64,000 bases of DNA. Source: Megalonaias nervosa (Eukaryota > Mollusca > Bivalvia > Unionida > Unionidae). Made by a program: the position numbers and the translations under genes. This document shows positions 1 to 12,153 of the stretch, in pieces (positions within the stretch are counted from its first letter, which is position 1; each line of letters opens with the position of its first letter). Where the stretch lies: the NCBI GenBank assembly GCA_016617855.1, contig JAECUM010093561.1:1-64000 (forward strand), written 5' to 3'. The notes beneath the pieces are model-generated. The model was given only the letters and a program-made list of their open reading frames with translations, did no database searches and was not told the DNA's origin.

Positions 1-59
1 CGTGCAAACGTCATTATCAGCTCGATCCGGCATGGTATTATTCTTTTCCCATTCTCTCA

Positions 60-1503
60 TGGGATGCTGCGCTGAAAATTAGATCACTTTGGAATTATTG
101 ACAGATATTGATATGTTCAATTTTGTTATTAAAAAAAGGAATTCGAGGCGGTATATCAGCGATCACAGAACCATTCGCGTGTCAACAACACATTCATGCA
201 TGATAATAACCCCAACGAGGACTCCAAATACATCGTATACTTATGTGCTGATCATTTCTATGACAGGGCGATGTCACAAAAATTACCCGTAGGAGAATTT
301 GCATGGATGAACCCGGTGCGGTTTAACTAACGGTTGCTCGATTCCGATAATGATACGGGTTATATTCCAGAGGTCGATCTCGAATATCTCACCAAACTTC
401 ACGTAGAGTATAACCATTATCCATTAGCTCCTGAAAACATCGTCGTGTGTGACGATATGCTCAGTTCAATGAGTGAGAGGCTCAAAGCGCAAATGCCGAA
501 GAGAGCGTGCTAAAATTGGCGCCTATTCTAATGGATAAATAACGATACACGGTACATTACAAAAATCTCAAGTATTACACGGATTTAGGTATGCGGGTGA
601 CTTTTATTCACCGTGTGCTTAAGTTTAAAGAACATCCCTGGCTTAAAACTTATATCGATTTTAACACCGAAAAACGAAAAGAAGCTAATTCGGATTTTGA
701 AAAGGATTTTTATTTTTCAAACTCATGAACAACAGTGTTTGGCAAGACCATGGAAAACATATTGAAATGTGTCAATGTCGAGTTGGTTAAGATGTGACCA
801 GGCGAGATCAATTAGTCAACTCGCCTCGTTTTGTCAGCATGAAAATATTTGACGATAATTTAGTAGCCATCCATAGTAAGCGGACTCGAAAACCTATCTA
901 CTGCTGTTTTACTGTGTTGGAGTTATCCAAACCCCTGATGTACGAATTTCATTACGGGTTCAGCAAAAGACAGTGTGGCAGCAGAGCAAAATTACTCTTT
1001 ACCGATACGGAAACGCTCTGCTACGAACTTAAGACGGAAAATTATCTATGCTATGTAGATTCATATGGAGCACGAGAACTCTTTGATTTTTCTGACTATC
1101 CTCAGAACAGTGAATGCTATGATCAGGTTAATAAAAAGTGTATTCGAAAGTTTAAGGATGAGACGTCTTCGGTACCAATCTCAGAATTTGTCAAACTACC
1201 CAGTAAGATTTATTCCATCAAACTATGGGATGGGAGCATAGAAAGGTCAAAGGGGATTTAAAAAATATCGTCAAGAAGAAAAGTCACCCATGAAGACTAC
1301 TTAATGGCGTTACAGGGTGGGTTACATAGAACCTCCATGAGCACTATAAGATCAATAAATCACACAATGTACACGTGCGAGCTCAACAAAATTGGGCTGA
1401 GCTGTTTTGACGATCAACGTTATATACTTGATGATGAAATATCGACAATAATGCATGGCCACGTAGATGCTATTAGTGAAAACCGCATCGACGCTGATTT
1501 GTA
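60..1503 (+). pseudogene. Decayed DNA polymerase B (protein-primed type), Polinton/virus-like
   Basis: Translated pieces in all three forward frames line up, in the right order, with the C-terminal half of the B-family DNA polymerases (DNA_pol_B_2 type) carried by Polinton/Maverick-like elements and related viruses. Seen: ELLTDIDMFNF near 95-130; a motif-A-like segment with EVDLEYL near 370-400; DFNTEKRKEA near 660-690; a FGKTMEN (motif B region) near 737-757; FTDTETL, the motif C region where YTDTDSL is usual, near 1000-1018; then KFKDETSS and a late DDQRYILDDEIST near 1410-1445. Frame changes and stops separate the pieces, so no polymerase can be made. The longest intact stretch is 794-1261 (155 codons). 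The 5' half of the gene lies outside or is lost. Family identity rests on recalled motifs; whether the source was a Polinton or another virus-like element is inference. Confidence 0.75.
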
Positions 1504-1970
1504 AACTGAGTTGGGATTATACTAACGACGATGCCACTGAAATTATATCAACGTTATCAGCATTATCTTTTACGATACTTGACCGTTCTACCTTTGGGGT
1601 CGCATAAATAAAAGTCCAAACTGTTTTTGACTCGGTATCTCTCGCGTGGCAGATTTTAATGATTTTTCTTTCACTCACACCTATTAAATGACTCGCTGAC
1701 TTTATAGGATTGTACGCTTCTCGATAGTTGGTTGGAAATGTAATGCGCTATCACAGGACGATACGACTTTACGTACTCCGTCATTGTTATACTATAATAC
1801 TACATAAAAAAAAGTATCCATTATCACTATAACCATTGGCGGTAGTCTAATTCTGTAAACCAGCACGGTCTTATCTAACATAAATAGTATAGGTGATCAT
1901 CTCCCCCCGGCTCTTTACCTCATCATGCTACCTTAAGTACAACTCATAAACTAAGGAGGGAGATCACAAA
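1504..1970. other. No feature seen
   Basis: This stretch follows the decayed polymerase. I find no coding similarity, terminal repeats or tandem structure. It may still be part of the element that carried the polymerase. Confidence 0.4.
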
Positions 1971-2035
1971 AGTGTTGCCATACCTCATTTTCCCCATACT
2001 ACTGTCATATCGTGAAAGATCTAGTTCGATCAGAT

Positions 2036-2232
2036 CAGCGGTTCTTAACCCATGTGTCGCGACCCAAAACTGGGTCGCCGTGCTATTTGAGTGGGTCGCA
2101 GAGATCAACCTTAATAATTTGAAACTTCCTACCCAGAAGTGGTGTGTTTTTCTTAGCATTTGACGGGTGGCGGGGCTAACACCGCAAACCTTATATGCAT
2201 GGGTCGCCCCCCAAAAAGGTTAAAAATCGGTG
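2036..2232. mobile_element. Miniature hAT-like transposon (MITE)
   Basis: The left end starts CAGCGGTTCTTAACCC and runs into GTCGCGACCC, the typical end of Charlie-like hAT elements. The right end (about 2217-2232) is its imperfect inverse, with 12 of 16 bases matching. The 8-bp flanks, GATCAGAT on the left and CGTTAGAT on the right, agree at 5 of 8 positions, as expected for an aged 8-bp target duplication. At 197 bp it has no room for a transposase, so it is non-autonomous. Confidence 0.65.
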
Positions 2233-2267
2233 CGTTAGATGGTCAGTTAGGCCGAAAGACATCAGGT

Positions 2268-3470
2268 ATTCGGTGAAGTAAACTATGAGGTGCCGTAGCG
2301 GACAAAAGCTGGACCAATCAGAATGCTGTCGTTGAAGTTGTAATGTCATATGTCCAGAATTCCAATTTCACGTGTTGTATCAGAAATGCTTGTTCTTAAA
2401 GTTCCATTTTCTAGGTCGAGATTTTAGAATGTATCTGTTGAATTAAACAGTAATGGTTGAAAGTTATATTTTCTATGTCGAGGTTTTAGATTGTGTCATT
2501 GAATTACACGGCGGTGGTTGAAATTTCGAAGTCATAAGTCGAGAATTCCTAACTTACGTATTGGTTCAACGAGTTTATGTTGAAAGTTCCATTTCATATG
2601 TTGAGATTTCATCTGTTGAATTACGCAGCGCTGGTTGAAAATTGGATGTCCAATGTCGAGTTTTTAGATTGTATCTTCTGAATTACACGGCGGTGGTTGA
2701 AATTTTGATGTCAGATGTCGAGAATTTCAATTTAACATGTTGAATCACATTGATTGTGCTGAAAAATCCATTTCGTATGTTGAGTTTTTAGATTGTATCT
2801 GTTGAATTATAGAGCGGTGGCTGGACATTTTATTGTGCTTGTCAGAATTGCTATTTTTATATGGTGAAATGATGTGTTGGTGTTAAAAGTAACATTACAC
2901 AATGTCCACTTTAACAAGTCAAAATAATATCGAGTATTAAGATACATCATTTGTGTATTCAGTTATGAGGCGTCATTACATTTCATGCATTTACAGTTTG
3001 AAAGTGACGATTCACAGGTCACGAATTACTATGAATTTCTTCGCTAGAGGTCGCTCTCGTGAACGCACCGCGTTATTTTTAAACAAGGAGGCTGCTACTC
3101 GTTGCTGTGAAATTCAACAGATGAAATCTAAATACTCCCCATATGAAATGGAACTTTCATCACAAACAGTTACATACAACGTGTGAATTAGGGATTCTCG
3201 ACATGTGATATTGAAATTTCAACCACCGCTGTATAATTCAAAATATACAATAAAACGTCGACATAGGAAATAGAACTTTAAACCACCACTGTATAATTCA
3301 ACATAAAAAATCTAAAATCTCGATCTTGAAAATGGAACTTTAAGGTCATGCAATTTGATCCAACACGAAATATATTGGATTTCTCGACATACGACATTGA
3401 AATTTCAACTGCAACTTTCTCATTGGACCAGCTTTTGTCCGCTACGGGCCGCATAGTAAACTACGCCAGT
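2268..3470. mobile_element. Fold-back element with ~300-bp inverted arms
   Basis: The left arm (about 2271-2565) and right arm (about 3175-3467) are imperfect reverse complements along their whole length. The outer part, TAGCGGACAAAAGCTGGACC at 2297-2316, recurs inverted near 3424-3444. Inside the arms a module repeats, containing AAAGTTCCATTT, GGTCGAGATTTTAGA, GGCGGTGGTTGAAATT and TGTCGAGAAT. Further copies fill 2566-2840. No transposase frame is visible, and the central 2950-3170 is not recognisable. It resembles Foldback-type or long-TIR non-autonomous DNA elements; the superfamily is not determined. Confidence 0.7.
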
Positions 3471-4129
3471 AAGAAACTCGGCGATTAATTCAATATATTC
3501 TTTGCTCGAGTTCTCAGCTAATGTTACTGTATCGGTTTATCAGCGGATCAGTTAAGCTCTCATAAATCTAATCAGCCCAGACTGTCAATAAATCAGTCGA
3601 TGAATCGGCATTTTAGGCAGTCATTGGTTCGACGTGTTAATCAGTTCGCATAAAAGTCAAAATCAGATTAGTTATTTATTTCACAGAGCATATAGCTAGT
3701 TACAAGTTCAGTCGGTTACTCGTATAATTTCATTAACAACTAAGATAAATATTACATTGAGAAATCGCGATTACAACGTATATATGTTGTGGCAAACCGT
3801 TATCGATTAAAAAAACCAAAAAAACACAAAAAAACAAAAACAAAAAAACCCCGACATTTTTTAATATATCAAAATATCAAGATCATTTTCTAATAATAGA
3901 AACTTATTTTCTAATGATTAGAAATCCTATAAATTTTCTAATATAAAGATGTCGGTTTTAATAGTATATGGAGGAAATGCGTGTGCGATGCATGGTTTTA
4001 CAACAGAAAGAAGGGCGAGAGAATAATTTGAACCGGTAATAGTCAAATTAAATCACTTCCATCTTTCAATTTAGAGACCGTTGTAAAAAGAATTATTAAA
4101 TTCTTATTGCGACGAACATGATCAAGAAG
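3471..4129. other. No gene; contains an A-rich simple stretch
   Basis: No coding or element structure is seen. An A/C-rich low-complexity run lies at about 3809-3851. The rest is AT-rich unique-looking sequence. Confidence 0.4.
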
Positions 4130-4390
4130 CCAACACTAGCACCAGGTCCACGGGGTAGATGGTCAAACATCGCCCCCACCCCCGGTACGAAAGGGTAGAC
4201 TGCCCGCGAACAAGCGCACAAGAGTGCAATTCAACTGTCCTCCTCCAAAGAGTTCCAAAGCAAAACTGTACAAGTACTAGCCTCCTTCCAAGAACACTTC
4301 CTCTTTTTCGACCCTTCGGGCCTCGTATTCTGGCTCTTTGGGCCATCATCGTCGCCCTGAACGCCATTTAGGCCGCTGGTCCCGGGCGCC
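4130..4390. other. Locally GC-rich segment of unknown nature
   Basis: About 260 bp rich in C and G, with runs such as CATCGCCCCCACCCCC and GGTCCCGGGCGCCG, set in AT-rich DNA. Both strands have short open frames (4122-4367 minus, 4159-4371 plus), but neither resembles a family I know and neither has splice-like borders. It may be a fragment of a foreign or mobile sequence, or an eroded exon. Confidence 0.35.
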
Positions 4391-6780
4391 GTTTATCCTT
4401 AGTACAAGGCTGTATTTTATACCGGTGATGAGATATATGATGTTTATGGAATTTCAAGAAAGATTTTGCTTTATATCAAATGTTTGATTGGTCTGCTGAC
4501 TTCTGAAAATGTTTTTTCTTTCACTAAAAAAGGGACAGGTGCTGCAGATTCTGATCTTTCATTGTTTTGCAGATGGTAATCCGTGTTTATTTGTATCTAA
4601 CTATTCTACGGCATTGCTCTTAATTTTTGGAAAGATTCAGTAATATATCCTTAATGGTATATTACTAAAGATAATTATAACATGATACATTTGGTTGGTA
4701 CTAATTGTTTGAACCCAAATTTGTTTTGTGCCGATTACAGACTGTGTAGTAATTTTCTTTTGATTTTATAATTACTATATGTTATACATTTATGTACAGC
4801 AGGACAAATTATATTTAAAGATTCTTCTAAGATATCAGTGTGATCATGATAAATGTTGATTATATATTAACTACGTAGCTAGACGTTTTGGATGACACCA
4901 TGACCTACCAAGGGAACCAATCCTTGATGAAGAAAGAAGGTTGTTCTTTTATTAAATTTCACGGTCTTTTAACATTCTGTAATTTTCTTATCCTAATTAG
5001 TTAACCTTGGATTCAGGTTTAATCGTGTTCAGAAATATATATGTATTTATGTATTGATGTTTTCCTGGTGTTCATGCCAGACTGTAAGTATCTATGTATT
5101 ATTTGCGTAAGTTATTATTCTATGAGACTTCGAATAAGGAGCTAATGTTTGTTTAAATTGTAAGTTTAAATATATATTGTATTTACCACTATATGATCAT
5201 GTCTCTACTTTTCATTTTTGACGTGTACTTTTTATGTCTAAACTACTTCTATGGGTTATACATTTATCTGCTTTAAGTTGATTGTTTATCGCAGTAATAG
5301 CTTTTGTTGTAATGCCCAATGTTAAAGAAAATTTCTTATGTCTTATGTTCTATTGAAATGACAAGAGAGCAACAGACAGCGTATACGATGAAAATAAGGT
5401 GATATCACAAGTTGTGAGAGATGAGACCATTAAAACAAAACAAATGAAATAAACTTTTGATGACATTGGAGTTCCCATATCAATATTAGGTTTTAACTTT
5501 TTTCACACTGCTCTTTCTTATTCTTTTATTGATTACTTTTATTCGTCTGTTTATCCTTTTTGATTTGATCATTTTAACTTTCTGGGTCACAATGAGCTAT
5601 ACTTTCTATCTTTGTGTGTTTGCGTTTTATTTTGTAATAACCATAAGTAACTGTTTTGATGTTATCCACCATATAAATGTTTTCGTCATAAGGTGAAAGA
5701 GCAAGTTTATTTACCTTTTAATTATATTAGTTTTTGTCTATATTTCATAACAATTTTAAAGTTTCGGGTGATTCTTTGTATTTTAAAATCGATAACCTTT
5801 ATACAAAAGACCTCGAGTTCTTTAAAACTACATTGTTTTTCATACATATACACAGCTTTTTCATCCTTCAACTGTTTTAAGCAAATATAGTTTTGACTAT
5901 AACCCACAATTTTTGAATGGGAACACCACATAGTAACCATAATTTTTTTTTCATTTGAGGAACATAAAATATATAATTGGTAGTCATTTGTATAATGGAA
6001 CTGATTATTATCTTCGCAGTTTACATTAATATGTCCTGACCCTATATCTGTTATTAACAACTTCATTTTATCACGTGCCAATTCCAGTCGAAATCCTACA
6101 GTAAGCATTTACCAAGTTCTAACGCTCCAAACCTCCATAAATAGATTTAGTCAGTTTGACCTTATTTTTTCCAAAACGAACTGAAGCCACATTTTGGTCT
6201 ATGATTGTTATTTCTTTTTTTGTGGAAAATTATAAATATGTTAATATTGCTGAACTTCTCGTCATCGGCACATACGCTTGTTCTCTGACGATATTTTTCA
6301 TTTGTTCCCCAAAAACACAATATTATTCAGGATCTTCAAATAAACAACAAAAAGATGGAGAAAATTTCAAAGTTATATTTAGCATTTTCTCTTAAAGCAG
6401 TATTTAACTCAATGTAAGATTTTAATCATGGCCCTTTTCCAACCAATATAACTATCTTTGTATTTTTCTGCTTATTTCAAACCAAACTGAACAAATAACT
6501 ATAAATTATGTATTACAGATCTATTTGGTACTTATGGTGTTGTTCCTTTGAGGTCAAGCTATTAATATATTCTGCACATGTTAAGTCTGATTCTTTTGGG
6601 TTGATTTTTTTTTCTGCTACTAATCATGTAAATATAATGTTACCTGTATATCTGATTCTACCTGTATATCTGATTCTAAGATTCAGCCCATTCTCTCTTC
6701 ATCTTTACAGTTTATTGATATCCCTCTGCAATTATTATTTCTTTTACATTTGCTCACTTAAAGAGTCTAACATGCATACA
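4391..6780. other. AT-rich stretch without recognisable gene
   Basis: Only short open frames occur. The longest is 128 codons at 5722-6108 on the minus strand, with no family I recognise. A 13-18 bp direct duplication (CTGTATATCTGATTCTA) sits at about 6640-6680. No terminal repeats are seen. Confidence 0.35.
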
Positions 6781-6789
6781 TTTTGGTTA

Positions 6790-7430
6790 TTCCCTATTCC
6801 CTAATATCATCTACGTACATAATGAATTATTGGGACCTTTTCCTTTCATAATCTCCATCATCTTTGATCTATAATTCATCCCGAGGTAGTTCTTACGTTT
6901 TGCCAATGCAAATCTATTCAGTATTTTACTAATACCCCCTATAATGACTGATTTTTTAATCTGAAACATTTGTTAGTAAGTCATACTAATTATTTTGTGC
7001 TTATGTTTAAACATGTACCATAGGCCAGTACAGGTAAACTGTGTTAATGTTAAGGATCTAGCTTACAGTGTTGTAAACATGCATTCCTGAATTCTTTAAA
7101 TATGTCATCCGACAATAAAGTATAATTCTTTACGTAACAGTGGTATGAATCTAATAATGGTTTTAATTTAAAACAACTTAAAACATCATTTGAATCTTAA
7201 TAATCTGCTTCACTAACTGATGTTCTTCTGAGACTAGAATGGAATTTCTCAATATGTTTGAAAGCTACTTCGTTGTACCTTTTAAAGTCATCCATATATT
7301 CATAAGGGTAAATGTCTTTACTTAAATGTTTTGTTTTTATGTTCTTGAAATGCCTCGCAGTTTCTAAGAGCTTGACACCCCTTTGATTCTTTGCAAGAAT
7401 GTATAAAGATTCGTCCATAATCTAATGCCA
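6790..7430 (-). pseudogene. Second DNA polymerase B fragment, opposite strand
   Basis: Reading leftward from about 7418, the translation contains YPYEYMDDFKRYNE, EKFHSSL and SVSEADY, then LLDSYHCYVKNYTLL, FKEFRNACLQH and a GGISKILNRFA-like piece near 6930. This is the order found in the segment just upstream of the palm in the same polymerase B family as the copy at 60-1503. There is an in-frame stop at 7197-7199 and more further on. Similarity fades left of about 6790. It covers a mostly more N-terminal part than the plus-strand copy and overlaps it at the LLTDIDM region, so these are two separate or rearranged copies rather than one split gene. The YPYEYMD segment is convincing; the extension below 7000 is less sure. 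Confidence 0.65.
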
Positions 7431-9250
7431 CTTAAAACAAATCTAATTGCTATCATTATTAAAATGTCTTCTAGGCCTCTGTCTACCTTCTTTTCATAAA
7501 TCTATCTATTATAAAATCCTTACAGAATGATGTATAGTGTTATGAATATCTATAGTATGCGTATTATTTTCTTAATAATAGTTTCTGTAAGGGTCATTTA
7601 ACTAACGACATTTTGAATACACTGTACCAACATCCTACAATTGTAGTTTGTACTGTAAGGTGAGCCATGTACCAAGTATGTCGATTCATTCATTAAATTC
7701 CAAGGTTTAGATGTACTATAGTTCAGGTAAACATCATGTGACCTAACTCCAGGACAGGAGTTCTGAAAGGCCAAGCTGACTTAATTTATGATTAGCTGGT
7801 GTTATAACAGCTTTTATCACATAATCGGTACACTTTGCCTACAGTGTGTGCAGTTTAATATTTTTGATATTATAACGTGTGAACATATCACTTTATGTGA
7901 TTCTGATTGGTCCAAATAAGTCCATAAAATTATTGTGCAGTATTCTCTTTAATGATTGGCTGCGATCGTGAAAAAACTTTTTTAACCCCGCCTTCTGGAA
8001 TGTTTTGTTTTCAATGAATATTTTGGCCACCATTTTTCAACTCGACTTCTTTCACTTTGTATTTTAGGAAAATAAATTAAATTTTCAGTTATACAAAACT
8101 TGGTGGTTATCACTCATTCTTGTTTCTTATTTTAATATCACAGAGAATTATAACATTACTTTTTATCATTGTTAGATGCAATTGTTGCTTTTTGATTGCG
8201 ATGTTTTTCTACTAACATCATGATTAATATAAGATAATCATAAACAGATGATTTATTAATAAATAAGGGAATGTTGTTTCATATCTTTAATTTAAATTAT
8301 ACATTTATGAGAAGGACTTTGATATCTGCCAGCCATATGACTATGATCTCTATAATTTCCTTGACTTCTTTCATTTTATTTTCACAGATTCAACATACAA
8401 CTGTGGAATCAAACTCTATTTTTTATCTTTATCCGTATTTATCATAGAAGCAGCATTTATAGATCTAAGCTCATTGTTGTCCAAATTTAGCTAGTTCACT
8501 TTCTTATCCATAAAATACTTGAATGCAATCAGGACCTCCATATAGCTTATGATTATCTTGTTTATGTACGAATTTATCATGTAAATATAACCTGAAAGGT
8601 ATATGTTGTCTGTCTGTATTATCAGCAAATTAATACTATCTTGTTTGCAGTCATTTATGGATTTTTATGATACACTCAAAAAAGAAAAGGTTTATGTGAA
8701 AATGATGGATTTTAAATTTTATAACTGAGCCCTATTCAGGCATGACAGAAATAGATATGTATTATATAATTTCATGAACATTTATGTTACCTAACTATTT
8801 CTGCCTATATAATTAAAATGATAGTGATTTAAACATTTACATTTTTTATTATGTTATATGTTTATGAAACTATATCGATAAATCCTTCATCCGACAGTAA
8901 TGACAGGGATCTTTATATTAGACACCAATAAGACGTATTATAATCTTTTTCACCCTGAAAGTTTTTATTATTCTATTTGTGATTTTATATCCATTTGCAG
9001 ATATATTTAATTCATGTTTGAAATAATCTGAGTCTATAATTTTGTCCCAAACTTTATTTTTGTTTAAACTATATTTTGATGCTCTGCATGTATTATCAGA
9101 GGAAGTATTAATAACTGGTGCTACACCATGCACATACCACACTCACAAATTGTTTTTATTTGTATATTTTACATTAATGCAGGGATTTTTGTCATTTATG
9201 CACATAGGTAATTATATACATGATATTCCACTCATGGGTTTAAATGTACT
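7431..9250. other. No gene seen; AT-rich, with CCAAT-like sites
   Basis: There is no coding similarity. Two inverted CCAAT boxes (GATTGGTCC near 7905, GATTGGCTG near 7955) and a CCCCGCC near 7986 lie close together. Read on the minus strand they resemble a small promoter, but no transcript start or exon can be tied to them. Confidence 0.3.
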
Positions 9251-9253
9251 TAT

Positions 9254-9254
<1 letters not shown>

Positions 9255-9285
<31 letters not shown>

Positions 9286-9440
9286 AGGGTTTTATGCTAT
9301 TTTTCAGCACAAGATAGGCTATACATGGTGGCCAGTATAAATGGTGGAGGAAGAACCCTGGAAAACCCCAGGAAGAACCACTGACCCACAAGAAGCTACT
9401 GGCAAGCTTTCTCAAGGAGTACTTATATCCAAAGTTAAAT
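9255..9440 (-). mobile_element. tRNA-derived SINE with (CAA)n tail, 5'-truncated
   Basis: Member of the family also found at 22101, 36437 and 42127. The (TTG)n at 9255-9286 is the complement of the 3' tail. It is followed by AGCACAAGATAGGCTATACATGGTGGCCAG-type body sequence and the CACTGACCCACAAGAAGCTACTGGCAAGC block. The tRNA-like head is missing here, as expected of incomplete reverse transcription. Confidence 0.75.
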
Positions 9441-9789
9441 AAATTATCTGGGCAAAATGCCACCTCAATATCTAATGATATCTCTCAACTATATTCATTA
9501 CAAAATGCTTTTTCAAATCTTTATTTTCTTGTCTATTTCAGCGTTATTTATGATTGTTGCATATTTAGTTCGGGATACCAATTTCTCAATACAAGATGAT
9601 CATCTACATCTCTTGCAAAATGAGGCTTGACCATAATAGAAAAAGCTTACAAAGTACTTTAGTATGATATTCTTTAATAATTGTTGGACAGTTTAAAAAA
9701 CAAACAAAAATTATCCAGGCCTTTTCCTACTTTAAAATTTGTACTCTTGTGAACTTATTTATGAGGAAACCTTTAAAACTGTTAACTTT

Positions 9790-10380
9790 CTTTCAGATGG
9801 AATTTTACAAATGGGGTGAACTTTATTGGAGATGGAACTTCTAAAATGCATGTTCTTTATTTGAGAAGGAACTTCTTAAAATATGTTGGATGAATCTTCT
9901 AAAAATGCCAAGGACTTGCTAATACACATGTACTTTATTTGAAATGGAACTTCTAAAACTGTATGAATTTGTTTTTTTGTTTGTTTTCTTAATTGAGATG
10001 GAGCTTCTCAGACTGAGTCAACTTCATCTGAGGAGAGCTTCTAACAATATGTGATATTTGACAGGGCACTGTTAGAAATGTTTGTACTTTACTTGAAAGG
10101 AAACTTCGAAAATGTATGAAGTTTGTATGTGATGGCAAGTAAAACAATATATGAACTTTGTATGTGATGGCACCTCTAAAAATTTATGAACTTTGTATGT
10201 GATGGTACATCTAAAAATATATCAACTTTGTATGTGACTGCACCTCTAAAAATATATGAACTTTGTATGTGATGGTACATCTAAAAACATAAGAACTTTG
10301 TATGTTACGGCACTTCAAAAATTTATGAACTTTGTATGTTACGGTACCTCTAAAAATGTATGAACTTTACAGGCAAGGTT
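9790..10380. repeat. Degenerate tandem repeat, ~35-50 bp unit
   Basis: Variants of ATGAACTTTGTATGTGATGG followed by CACCTCTAAAAAT recur. The spacing is 35 bp in the best-kept part (10150-10370). Looser, longer units (GGAACTTCTAAAAATG) extend left to about 9790. The array is non-coding. Confidence 0.75.
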
Positions 10381-10473
10381 TTTAGATAGGCATGAGCACA
10401 ACAGCAACAAAAGCAGTTGGAGGCTTGTACCCCTCCCTACAAATTGTATGCTTCCTGAAACTTTAGCACATGG

Positions 10474-10530
10474 TTTCTCTCTCTCTCTCTCTCATACGCA
10501 TGCACGCACGCACACACAAATGCACACACA
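10474..10530. repeat. (TC)n / (CACG)n / (CA)n simple repeat
   Basis: A pure CT run of about 16-18 bp is followed by ACGCACGCACACACA-type sequence. Confidence 0.85.
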
Positions 10531-10542
10531 ATAACTGTATTT

Positions 10543-10646
10543 AATCGGATGACCCATAGATGTACTAATTTGGGTGCACAATACCTGTGTATTGAATCGG
10601 ATGACCCATAGATGTACTAATTTGGGTGCACAATACCTGTGTATTA
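10543..10646. repeat. 52-bp tandem duplication
   Basis: The segment beginning AATCGGATGACCCATAGATG at 10543 is repeated almost unchanged at 10595. Confidence 0.85.
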
Positions 10647-10649
10647 ATA

Positions 10650-11947
10650 TTCAGATATCTGTGTATTAATATTTGTCTGAATATGTGTGTATGTGTGTGC
10701 ATGCATAATAAAGAACACAACTCATATTGATAGTCAACTGTGGATTTAATATCTATCACACAAACGTAAACGAATATAAACATCTTTATAATGTACAAAG
10801 AAACTATGTGGTATGCACGTTTTTCAAACAAATTATGTCAATATCATAAATTAACTGATACAGTAGAAGGAGATGAAGTAAATATGTTAAGTGTAATATA
10901 AATCTCTCCCTGAGCTGTCATCTGCTAGTAACATAAAAATAAGCCAGTATATTTTAAAAAAGAAATTTGTAAAATCATGGCAAAAATGGGTAGCCTGTTT
11001 TAATTCATTATTTTTCCTTAACAGAGAAAACTGTTGATATTTTAAATTAAAATGTAGTACAAAAGTTGGTACCTTTAACAAAATGAAATATCAAGTAAAA
11101 AAAATGAACAGGATTCATATGGGCACTATACTTGCCATTTTTAATTTATGATTATAGGTGATATTTTTTCCTGAGTGAATAATGTGCAGTTTGTGAATCA
11201 TTATTTCTTATCTGACTGTTTATAATTTTATCATATGGGTTACAACCATGTTTCATGAAGATTAAAAATGTTCGGACACTGTCCACGACTGTGTATTAAA
11301 ATTAAAAATGAATTCATTTGTATATGCTTTCAAATAAAGTACCAAGAATTAGATAAATTCTGTTAACCCCCACCCCAACAAACACTTGAAATGCAACAAA
11401 TCCAGATCTGCTCTGAAGTTTGAGAACTACAGAAAATAACCAAAAACAATATCTCTCCAAATAATACATTATTAACATTTTGTTTGCTTTAATGCAGGAA
11501 TGACTTTGATGACAAAACTTCTGGATTCTCTTTTTTCTCTCCTGTTCTTGAAACTGCTTATCTCATTGGTTATAACTTGTGATATTGTTTACCAATGTTT
11601 TCAGCATTGCTAGTTGGAGATGCAGATCTCTAACCTTTATGAGTGGGAAACGATTTTTCTTTTTAAACTATAAAATTACACAGGTAAACCAAATTTTGGG
11701 GCTTGTTTGTGATCTGAGAATTTCACTGGACAAAAGGCTAAAGAATATCTCATTTGCATTAAAAAGATTTACAGGTACATGAACACTGCTATTACATTTA
11801 TGAAATTATCATAATATTGATAATCATTACATCCCACATGTAACATGTACCACTAAATACATCATGTGCAGTTTTTTCTTTTGAGAAGACATTTACTTGG
11901 AACTCATTATGACATTATTCTACAAACATTACAAAAAATGTACTGTT
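10650..11947. other. No feature seen
   Basis: AT-rich sequence with only short open frames. No recognisable coding similarity or repeat borders. Confidence 0.35.
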
Positions 11948-12153
11948 TATACTCACTTATAAGTCTTCAAACTGCAAACAACAATGATCCTGATCTGCCA
12001 TAGCATATATGAGCCTGCAGATCAGGGTCAATGGTGCTTGCTTTACTGACTACCCCTAACAAACTGCACAGACCCAGATCTGCCATCGCATTAAGTGACG
12101 GCAGATCTGCATCTGTGCAGATTGCAGTTGAACTTGTCTTATAAGTGAGTATA
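11948..12153. mobile_element. Palindromic MITE, complete copy (family type copy)
   Basis: The element has perfect 16-bp terminal inverted repeats (TATACTCACTTATAAG and CTTATAAGTGAGTATA). Inside are two further hairpins: GATCCTGATCTGCCAT pairing with GCAGATCAGGGTC, and CAGACCCAGATCTGCCATC pairing with GGCAGATCTGCATCTGTGCAG. The outermost TA on each side is consistent with a TA target duplication. At 206 bp it is non-coding. About ten more copies occur in this window. Confidence 0.85.

Noticed and set aside
5722..6108. 128-codon minus-strand open frame
   Set aside because: Longest unassigned frame in the left part and not obviously low-complexity, but I find no family motif, start context or neighbouring exons. 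Worth a database search.
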